The translations under genes and the position numbers were made by a program. The notes beneath the pieces were generated by a model. That model was not told where the DNA came from and did not search any database. It worked only from the letters and a program-made list of their open reading frames with translations. Positions 25,723-32,663 of a stretch of 64,000 nt of DNA are shown here, piece by piece. The stretch comes from Acuticoccus sp051016205 (GTDB taxonomy: Bacteria > Pseudomonadota > Alphaproteobacteria > Rhizobiales > Amorphaceae), in NCBI GenBank assembly GCA_051016205.1, contig CP136534.1, positions 62,001 through 126,000 of the forward strand. Reading direction: 5' to 3'. Within the stretch, counting starts at the first letter, position 1, and each line of letters starts with the position of its first letter.

Positions 25723-27093
25723 ATGGCCGGACACGGAAGCTCAAACTTTCAGCCCAAGAACAGAACCGTTCGCTGGATCGATTCAAGGCTCCCCATCTTC
25801 TCGTTGATGAACGAGCAGGCGGTGGACTTCCCCACGCCGAAGAACCTCAACTATATGTGGACCTTCGGCGCCATTCTCGTCTTCATGCTGGTGGCGATGA
25901 TCATCACCGGCATCGTGCTTGCCATGCATTACGCGGCCAACACCGAGCTTGCGTTCGATCGTGTCGAGCACATCATGCGCAACGTGAACTATGGCTGGCT
26001 GATCCGCTACATCCACGCGGTGGGCGCATCCATGTTCTTCATCGCGGTATACTTGCATATCGCGCGCGGTCTTTATTACGGCTCTTACAAAGCGCCGCGT
26101 GAAATCTTATGGATCCTCGGTGTCATCATCCTCATTTTGATGATGGCGACCGCGTTCATGGGTTACGTCCTGCCCTGGGGCCAGATGTCCTTCTGGGGCG
26201 CCACGGTCATCACCAACCTCTTCTCCGCCATTCCCTTGGTCGGGCCTGCGATCGTTGAGTGGCTATGGGGCGGCTTCGCGGTGGACAACGCCACCCTCAA
26301 CCGGTTCTTTGCCCTGCACTATCTCCTGCCGTTCATGATTGCGGGCGTTGTGATCCTGCACATCTGGGCACTGCACGTGGTGGGCAACAACAACCCTGCC
26401 GGCGTGTCGGTGAAGTCCAACAAAGACACTGTGCCGTTCCACCCCTACATCACCATGAAGGACGTGTTCGCCCTCGTGGTGTTCCTGCTCCTTTACGCAT
26501 ATTTCGTGTTCTACATTCCCAACTACCTTGGGCATGCGGACAACTACATCGAAGCCAACCCGCTGGTGACACCGGCGCACATCGTGCCCGAGTGGTACCT
26601 GTTGCCGTTCTACGCGATCCTGCGTGCCGTGCCTGACAAGCTGGGCGGGGTGATCTTGATGTTCGGCTCGCTGTTCGTCCTGTTCCTCGTGCCCTGGCTG
26701 GACACCTCCAAAGTGCGCTCGGCCCGCTATCGCCCGCTCTATAAGATCGCGTTCTGGCTGTTCGTGGTCACGTGCATCATCCTTGGGTGGCTGGGTGCAC
26801 AGCCTGCTGAAGGCATCTATGTGATCCTAGCGCGGGTCTTCACCCTTTACTACTTTGCCTTCTTCCTTGTGCTGATGCCTGTGCTCGGCCTCATCGAGAA
26901 GCCAAAACGGGTGCCCAACTCCATCGCCGAATCGGTCCTGCCCATGGATCAATGGGGGGAGAGCGAGGAGGAGGCCGCTTGGGTCTGGGGCGGCAACCGG
27001 CCGGCGGAAAAACGCCTGCCGCGCGTTGATGACGGCCCCGGCGGTGGGGGAGCGCAACCAGGCTCCGCCACAGCAGCGCCGAAAAAGGATTGA
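25723..27093 (+). CDS. petB: Cytochrome b of the bc1 complex
   Basis: 456-residue integral membrane protein with eight expected helices, holding haems bL and bH. Haem-ligand histidines lie in IRYIHAVGASMFF and VYLHIARGLYYG, and in FALHYLLPF and VVILHIWALHVVG. The Qo-site motif is PEWYLLPFYAILR. The first 40 residues and last 50 are polar; the C-terminal tail is longer than in many homologues and ends in a Gly/Pro/Ala-rich stretch. Encoded separately from cytochrome c1, unlike the fused fbcH of Bradyrhizobium. Confidence 0.97.
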   Translation: MAGHGSSNFQPKNRTVRWIDSRLPIFSLMNEQAVDFPTPKNLNYMWTFGAILVFMLVAMIITGIVLAMHYAANTELAFDRVEHIMRNVNYGWLIRYIHAVGASMFFIAVYLHIARGLYYGSYKAPREILWILGVIILILMMATAFMGYVLPWGQMSFWGATVITNLFSAIPLVGPAIVEWLWGGFAVDNATLNRFFALHYLLPFMIAGVVILHIWALHVVGNNNPAGVSVKSNKDTVPFHPYITMKDVFALVVFLLLYAYFVFYIPNYLGHADNYIEANPLVTPAHIVPEWYLLPFYAILRAVPDKLGGVILMFGSLFVLFLVPWLDTSKVRSARYRPLYKIAFWLFVVTCIILGWLGAQPAEGIYVILARVFTLYYFAFFLVLMPVLGLIEKPKRVPNSIAESVLPMDQWGESEEEAAWVWGGNRPAEKRLPRVDDGPGGGGAQPGSATAAPKKD

Positions 27094-27101
27094 GGCCCGC
27101 C

Positions 27102-27971
27102 ATGAACGGTATCTTCCAAACCCTTGGCGCTGCCCTCCTGCGGCGCCCCGTCCGGCCGGCCCTTGCCCTTCTGGCGGCGATGGCCGTTGTCCCAGCCCAT
27201 GCCGCAGGCAAGGCAGGCGCCGAAATCGAAAAGCAGGACTGGTCGTTTGCAGGCATTTTCGGTCAGTACGACCAGGCACAGCTCCAGCGCGGGCTTCAGG
27301 TCTATCGCGAGGCCTGCGGCATCTGCCATTCCATGGAGCTGGTGGCCTTCCGCACGTTGACCGCGGAAACCGGTCCTAACCTGCCTGAGGACACGGTGAA
27401 GGCCATTGCGGCGCAGTACACCATCACCGACATCTCCAACGAGACCGGCCAGCCCTTCCAGCGCCCGGCCGTGCTGACCGACAACTTCCCGCCGCCCTAC
27501 GCCAACGAGATCGCTGCGGCGGCGGCCTTCGGCGGCGCCTACCCGCCGGACTTCTCGCTAATCGCAAAGGCTCGCGCCGCCCACCGCGGTTTCCCAGGCT
27601 TCGTGATCGACATTTTCGACAACTATGCCGAAAATGGGCCCGACTACATCTACGCCCTGATGCTGGCCTACCAGGACCCGCCCGAGGGCGAGGAAGCCGT
27701 CCCATCCAAGTGGTACAACCCCGTCTTCATGGCCGGCCCTTGGATTTCCATGCCGCCGCCCCTTCGCGACGGGCAGATCAAGTACCAGGACGGCTCCCCC
27801 GAAACGGCCGAACAGTATGCAGCCGACGTCAGCGCCTTCCTCATGTGGGCCGCAGAGCCCAAACTGGAGGAGCGCAAAGAGCTTGGCTTCCGCGTGATGC
27901 TGTTCCTGGCCGTGTTCGCCGTCCTCCTCTATCTCACCAAGCGCAAGATCTGGCGCAACGTGAAGCACTAG
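27102..27971 (+). CDS. petC: Cytochrome c1 of the bc1 complex
   Basis: 289-residue periplasmic cytochrome with a signal peptide (PALALLAAMAVVPAHA) and a C-terminal anchor (VMLFLAVFAVLLYLTKRKIW). The haem is bound through CGICH, and the distal methionine is expected in GPWISMPPPL. It passes electrons from the Rieske centre to soluble or membrane cytochrome c. ATG 27102 lies 8 nt after the cytochrome b stop. Last gene of the operon, followed by a palindrome and a good terminator. Confidence 0.96.
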   Translation: MNGIFQTLGAALLRRPVRPALALLAAMAVVPAHAAGKAGAEIEKQDWSFAGIFGQYDQAQLQRGLQVYREACGICHSMELVAFRTLTAETGPNLPEDTVKAIAAQYTITDISNETGQPFQRPAVLTDNFPPPYANEIAAAAAFGGAYPPDFSLIAKARAAHRGFPGFVIDIFDNYAENGPDYIYALMLAYQDPPEGEEAVPSKWYNPVFMAGPWISMPPPLRDGQIKYQDGSPETAEQYAADVSAFLMWAAEPKLEERKELGFRVMLFLAVFAVLLYLTKRKIWRNVKH

Positions 27972-27979
27972 CGCATCGA

Positions 27980-28006
27980 CCGATCAGGTTGGTTCAACCT
28001 GATCGG
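27980..28006. repeat. 12-bp palindrome after petC
   Basis: CCGATCAGGTTG (27980-27991) and CAACCTGATCGG (27995-28006) pair perfectly around a GTT loop, 8 nt after the petC stop. GCGCTCTAAG follows. The GCTCTAA tail is shared with the element at 32.6 kb, which suggests a family of intergenic palindromes. It is probably not the main terminator, as no T-run follows. Confidence 0.7.
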
Positions 28007-28044
28007 GCCGCGCTCTAAGACCCAATCCTCGAATGGGCAGGGAA

Positions 28045-28074
28045 CAAAGGGCGAGCCACACGGCTCGCCCTTTG
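28045..28074 (+). terminator. Terminator of the petABC operon
   Basis: A 13-bp perfect stem, CAAAGGGCGAGCC (28045-28057) with GGCTCGCCCTTTG (28062-28074), loop ACAC. CGTTTCC follows, a short T-rich tail. It lies about 75 nt downstream of petC. Confidence 0.75.
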
Positions 28075-28696
28075 TCGTTTCCACCACCAGCGGCACAACG
28101 CACTATCTGCACCGCTGGCACAGCGCACCGCCACCGTCTCTGCACGAAGAGCTTCGCTGAGAGCGGCCGCCAACGCAGGAGCACCTGCGTCCATACGGAC
28201 GCAGATAAGGGGCTCTACGCCTTTGCGTGAGAGCGGTTTGCAATCTGATGGGTCCACTTGACCGCAAACCCCTCCGATGCATCCCAGGCCCTCTCAGAGC
28301 TAGACGAATTGCTCTAATTCTTTGATTTAGAACAGCTTTGCCCAGGTCACATTATTCCGTCAGACTCGAGACAGCTCTCACCACGGGTGTGCCTGCCGCA
28401 GCGTCTGCCCTGCAGCGCCCCACCCCCCGATGAGCGCGCGCTCCGCCCCTGCCCGCCTCAGCGCGCCGGGATGTGCACCCCTGCCGTGCATTTCCCCGGG
28501 TGGACACGGAACACTCTCGCTGTCATGTCTCTTTCAACAATGACGGATGGGTACCCTGGCGCAGCATATCGCCACCGAGCTCACCGATCCGGTCAAACAA
28601 CCACTGACGCAACCAGGGCCAGAGCTGCCGACAACAGGCCGCTGGACCGCCCAAGGCGGCGCACCATGTGATCCAAACAACAATGGGAGAGCGTCG
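28075..28696. other. Gene-free region with palindromic repeat element (copy 1)
   Basis: About 620 nt without a supported gene between petABC and a TRAP receptor. At 28174-28189 CGCAGG-AGCA-CCTGCG forms a hairpin that overlaps a second one, CTGCGTCC-ATAC-GGACGCAG (28185-28204), so the two are mutually exclusive. At 28232-28273 a third hairpin has the core GGTTTGC/GCAAACC (28235-28241 with 28264-28270). Two of these match parts of the element at 32559-32657. Around 28309-28334 GCTCTAATTCTTTGATTTAGAAC resembles repeat ends I recall from Rhizobiales. The last 250 nt before the next gene show nothing I recognise. Confidence 0.55.
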
Positions 28697-29722
28697 ATGA
28701 CCCCAAGTGCGATGCGAACCGCAAGACATGCCGGACAAGCGGCCGGTCTTGCGCTCTCACTCGTCCTTGCCGCTGGACTGACCGTATCGGCCGCCAAACC
28801 CGCGTCCGCTGCCACCAACTACATTCTGTGCGGCGGCAGCCCGGGTGGGCTCTGGTCGCTTCTTGGCGCCGGCCTAGATGCCGTGGTGAAGGAAGTGGAC
28901 CCCTCCGCCACCGTCACCTACCAGACCTCAAGTGGCGGCTTCGCCAACATCGTGCAGGTCAGCCAAGGCAAGTGCGACATGGCCATCGTCCACGTGGGCG
29001 AAGCGGTCATGGCCCAGCGCGGCGACGCCCCGTTCGATGCCCCTGTGGACGACTTCCGCACCCTCGCCGTCCTTTATGACTGGGCGCCCATGCAGTGGCT
29101 CGTCACCAAGGACTTTGCCGACAAGCACGACCTCACCTCCATCGCCGACCTCAAATCCGCCGAAGCGCCCATCGACCTCATCGTCAACAGGCGCGGCATC
29201 CTCCCCTCCATTCTCGCCCAGGAAGCGCTGAAGCGGGCGGGCATCACCTTCGACGACATCGATGGGTGGGGCGGCGCGGTCCAGTACCACGGCTCGCGCA
29301 CCGCTGCCGGGGTCATGAAGGACAGGAAGGCCGACGGCTGGGTCAACGCCATGTTCATTGGCACAGGCGCCATCACCGACACTGCCGAGAGCATCGACCT
29401 CACGCTCCTGTCGGTGCCCGAGGATGTGGTGTCGGCGATGTCGGAGGCCTATGGCTCCCTTCCCGTGGTGATCCCCGCCGATGCCTACCCCTGGCTTGAG
29501 GAGGATGTGGCGACCTTCGGTGCCCGCGCCGCGCTCGTGGTGTCGGAAACCATGGACGAGGAGACCGTGCGCGCCCTCACCGCCGCCATGATCAGCCACA
29601 TCGACAAGCTGCAGGACGTCCACGCCTCCATGAAGGCGCTGAACGTTGAGGTGATGCGCTCGGCGGACGAGCTCCCCTACCATCCAGGCGCGACCGCCGC
29701 CTACGACGCCGCCGCGTCCTAA
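28697..29722 (+). CDS. TAXI-family TRAP transporter solute receptor
   Basis: 341-residue periplasmic receptor with a signal peptide (about residues 8-38, AGLALSLVLAAGLTVSA, cleavage near ASAA). The mature start YILCGGSPGGLWSLLGAGL and the segment FANIVQVSQGKCDMAIVH are typical of the TAXI (TRAP-associated extracytoplasmic immunogenic) group. ATG 28697 with GGGAG upstream is preferred over the longer open frame. It is followed 17 nt later by the fused membrane component. Ligands of TAXI systems are mostly unknown; some take C4-dicarboxylates or glutamate. Confidence 0.87.
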   Translation: MTPSAMRTARHAGQAAGLALSLVLAAGLTVSAAKPASAATNYILCGGSPGGLWSLLGAGLDAVVKEVDPSATVTYQTSSGGFANIVQVSQGKCDMAIVHVGEAVMAQRGDAPFDAPVDDFRTLAVLYDWAPMQWLVTKDFADKHDLTSIADLKSAEAPIDLIVNRRGILPSILAQEALKRAGITFDDIDGWGGAVQYHGSRTAAGVMKDRKADGWVNAMFIGTGAITDTAESIDLTLLSVPEDVVSAMSEAYGSLPVVIPADAYPWLEEDVATFGARAALVVSETMDEETVRALTAAMISHIDKLQDVHASMKALNVEVMRSADELPYHPGATAAYDAAAS

Positions 29723-29739
29723 CCGGCGCGGACGACCCT

Positions 29740-31716
29740 ATGCGGTCGGACAAGGCGGCCGCACAGGCACCCTCGCGCGTGGGTCTGAAACGCGTCTCAT
29801 CAAGCCTTTTTGCCGTCGGCGGTCGCCGGCGGCCAGAGGGCATCGTGGGCCTTTCGATCCGCACCTATGCCGCGGGCGTTGCCCTGTTCACCTTCTACGC
29901 AGCCACAGTGTCACGGGCAGACATCCTCGCCCTTTCCATCATCTTCCTGTGCCTGATGCTCGTGCCCTCGTTCTTGCTGGTGCGCGCAACCCACAAGTCC
30001 GACCCCGTCCACATTCCCCTTTACGATTGGGTTCTCTCGGCGGTCGCCCTCGTCACGGCCGTCTACTTCGTGGCGTCCATCGAGGAGATTGCCACCCGCA
30101 TTTCTCTGTTCAAACCGCTGACGCCTGTGCAGCTCACCTTCGCTGGCGCCCTCGTGCTTTTGACGCTGGAGGTGACGCGCCGCACCGTCGGCCTCTTCTT
30201 GATGCTGATTGTCCTCATCTTCGTCGCCTACAATCTGTTCGGCGATCGCATCGAGGGGCCGCTCGGCCATGGTCCCATCTCGCTCAACCACTTTCTGGAC
30301 ATTTCCGTCTACACCACCGACGGGCTGTTTGGCGTCCCTGTCAGGGTGGCAGCCACCTACGCGTTTTTGTTCGTCATGTTCGGCACGTTTCTGGAGCGGG
30401 CAGGGGGCGGCGCGTTCTTCTTCAACGTGTCGGCGGCCATTACAGGCCGCTCCCCAGGGGGGCCCGCGAAAGTGGCCGTGGTCTCCTCCGGCCTTTTTGG
30501 CACCATGTCGGGCAGCCCCACCTCTGACGTTGTGACCACAGGGGCCATCACCATCCCCATGATGAAGCGGCTCGGCTACAAACCCTCCCTTGCCGGCGGC
30601 ATCGAAGTGGCCGCCTCCACAGGGGGAAGCCTCATTCCCCCCGTGATGGGATCGGCCGCCTTTATCATGGCCGAGTTCACCTCCATCCCTTACGCAGAGA
30701 TTGTCATCGCCGCCATTTTACCGGCTGCGCTCTACTACATCAGCGTTCTCCTCCAGGTGCACCTGAGGGCCGCGCGCGGCGGCATGGCGCCCCTTGATGG
30801 CGATGAGATCCCCAAACTCTTGTCCACATTGCTAGGCGGGTGGATCTACCTCCTCCCCCTCACGGCCCTGGTGGTGGCGTTGCTGGAAGGGTACTCGCCC
30901 ACCATGGTGGCGGCTGTGGCAACGGTCTCCATCATCATCGTGTCTTGGCTGAAGCCTGGCTACAGGCTCGGCCCCAAGGGCATCTTCAAGGCCCTTGCCG
31001 ACACCACCGTCAGGATGATCGGCGTGACGGGGGCCTGCGCGGCCGCCGGCCTTGTGATCGGCGGCATCACCATGACCGGGCTTGCGGCAAAGTTCTCCTT
31101 CATTGCATTTTCCTTCGCGGGGGACATGACGCTCCTGGCGCTCGGCCTTGCCGCCATCGTCACCATCATTCTTGGCCTTGGAATGCCAACGCCAAGCGCC
31201 TACGTCCTCGCCGCCGTCCTCATCGCGCCGACTCTGGTGGGCGAATTCGCCATCCCCCTCCTCAATGCGCACCTGTTTCTTCTTTATTTTGCGGTACTGT
31301 CGGCATTGACCCCGCCCGTGGCCGTGGCTGCCTATGCCGCTGCTGCCATTGCCGAGGCCAACCCTTTGGCCATTGCCGCAACGGCAGTGCGCTTTGCATT
31401 GGTTGCGTTCGTTGTGCCGTTTTCGTTCGTGTTCGCCCCGGGAGTGCTCGACCCTTTCGGCTCGCCTGGTGCGGCCGTCCAAGCGCTCTCCATCGTGTTC
31501 GGCACCGTCATCCTGGCGGTTGCCGTGGAGGGCTGGCTCCGCGGTAGGATGCCATGGCCAGCACGGCTTGCGGCAGGTGTTGGGGGGCTGATGCTGTTTG
31601 CCCCCTCACCGATCTTTATACTGACCGGCGCGGCCGTAGGCGCTGCCGGTATTGCAGGCGCGATATGGTGGCGCCCCGGCCGCGACCAGAAAGGATCCCT
31701 CGAGGATGCGCAATAA
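29740..31716 (+). CDS. TRAP transporter fused permease (DctQM type)
   Basis: 658-residue inner-membrane protein joining the small (four-helix) and large (twelve-helix) TRAP subunits, the usual form in TAXI systems. DctM-like signatures are FGTMSGSPTSDVVTTG, STGGSLIPPVMGSAAF, GLGMPTPSAYVLAA and LSALTPPVAVAAYAAA. It works as a Na+-driven importer with the preceding receptor. The nadC gene starts inside its last codons (11-nt overlap), so uptake and NadC are translationally linked. Confidence 0.92.
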   Translation: MRSDKAAAQAPSRVGLKRVSSSLFAVGGRRRPEGIVGLSIRTYAAGVALFTFYAATVSRADILALSIIFLCLMLVPSFLLVRATHKSDPVHIPLYDWVLSAVALVTAVYFVASIEEIATRISLFKPLTPVQLTFAGALVLLTLEVTRRTVGLFLMLIVLIFVAYNLFGDRIEGPLGHGPISLNHFLDISVYTTDGLFGVPVRVAATYAFLFVMFGTFLERAGGGAFFFNVSAAITGRSPGGPAKVAVVSSGLFGTMSGSPTSDVVTTGAITIPMMKRLGYKPSLAGGIEVAASTGGSLIPPVMGSAAFIMAEFTSIPYAEIVIAAILPAALYYISVLLQVHLRAARGGMAPLDGDEIPKLLSTLLGGWIYLLPLTALVVALLEGYSPTMVAAVATVSIIIVSWLKPGYRLGPKGIFKALADTTVRMIGVTGACAAAGLVIGGITMTGLAAKFSFIAFSFAGDMTLLALGLAAIVTIILGLGMPTPSAYVLAAVLIAPTLVGEFAIPLLNAHLFLLYFAVLSALTPPVAVAAYAAAAIAEANPLAIAATAVRFALVAFVVPFSFVFAPGVLDPFGSPGAAVQALSIVFGTVILAVAVEGWLRGRMPWPARLAAGVGGLMLFAPSPIFILTGAAVGAAGIAGAIWWRPGRDQKGSLEDAQ

Positions 31717-32560
31717 AGAAGTGGGCGTGTTGGACTTCCGCCGTATCGAAAGGCTTGTGGAGCTCTGGTTGGACGAGGACATCGGCCACGGTGACCTCAC
31801 AGCCAACCTGATGGTGGGCGCCAACGTCACGGGCCGCTTTTGCCTTGCCGCCCGCGAACCCCTGGTGGTGGCGGGACTTCCTGTTGCCCAAAGAGTGTTT
31901 CAGGTCTGCGGCAGAGGTATCACCGTCACCCCTGAAGTGGACGATGGCGCGACGGTGGAGGCCGGCACCACCCTTGCTTACGTGGAAGGGCGCGCACGGC
32001 CCATCCTCACAGCCGAGCGCACCGCCCTCAACGTCCTCCAGCACCTTTGCGGGATCGCGACGGAAACCTCCCGCTACGTGGCCGCTGTGGAAGGGACGGG
32101 CGCTGACATCGTCGATACCCGCAAGACTACGCCAGGGCTGCGCATGCTGGAAAAATATGCCGTGATGTGCGGCGGAGGGCGCAACCATCGCCTCGGCCTC
32201 GACGGGGGCATCATGCTGAAGGACAATCACATTGCCGTTGCAGGCAGCATCCGCGATGCGGTTGAAGGTGCCCGCAAGAGCGCCCCGCTCCTCACCAAGA
32301 TCGAGGTGGAGTGCGATACGCTGGACCAGGTCCGAGATGCGCTTGCCGCCAACGCCGACGTCATCATGCTGGACAATATGGACAATGACACCATGCGCGA
32401 GGCGGTCGCCCTGATCGATGGTCGGGCGGTGGTGGAATGCTCAGGCGGTGTGCGGCTGGAGACCGTCCGCAGCAAGGCGGAAACGGGGGTGGACGTGATC
32501 TCCGTCGGCCGGATCACCCAGTCAGCACCCTCTGTGGACATTGGCCTCGATGAGGCCTAG
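31706..32560 (+). CDS. nadC: Nicotinate-nucleotide pyrophosphorylase (quinolinate phosphoribosyltransferase)
   Basis: 284-residue enzyme: quinolinate + PRPP gives nicotinate mononucleotide, CO2 and PPi, in NAD synthesis. Signatures are DEDIGHGDLTA near residue 18, TAERTALNVLQHL, DTRKTTPGLRMLEKYA, GGGRNHRLGLDGG and the IEVECDTLDQ/MLDNMD segments. ATG 31706 lies within the end of the TRAP permease gene. nadA and nadB are not in the window. The gene after it encodes a fusion that may generate PRPP. A strong palindrome begins at its stop codon. Confidence 0.96.
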   Translation: MRNKEVGVLDFRRIERLVELWLDEDIGHGDLTANLMVGANVTGRFCLAAREPLVVAGLPVAQRVFQVCGRGITVTPEVDDGATVEAGTTLAYVEGRARPILTAERTALNVLQHLCGIATETSRYVAAVEGTGADIVDTRKTTPGLRMLEKYAVMCGGGRNHRLGLDGGIMLKDNHIAVAGSIRDAVEGARKSAPLLTKIEVECDTLDQVRDALAANADVIMLDNMDNDTMREAVALIDGRAVVECSGGVRLETVRSKAETGVDVISVGRITQSAPSVDIGLDEA

Positions 32561-32657
32561 CGGTTTGCGGTCAGATGGAACCCTCAGACCGCAAACCGCT
32601 CTCGTTCACACGAGCAGAGCATGTCGTCTGCATCCGCATGGATGCAGAATGCTCTAA
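32559..32657. repeat. Palindromic repeat element (copy 2) between nadC and the PhnN fusion
   Basis: Hairpin A: AGCGGTTTGCGGTC (32559-32572) pairs perfectly with 32587-32600. Then CTCGT-TCAC-ACGAG (32601-32614). Hairpin B: AGAGCAT (32616-32622) with ATGCTCT (32649-32655) encloses CTGCATCC-GCAT-GGATGCAG (32628-32647). Hairpins A and B recur near 28.2 kb in the opposite order, and the inner stem differs by a compensatory A-T to G-C change. The element fills the whole gap between the two genes and could act as an RNA processing or attenuation site. Confidence 0.75.
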
Positions 32658-32663
32658 CCGCCC

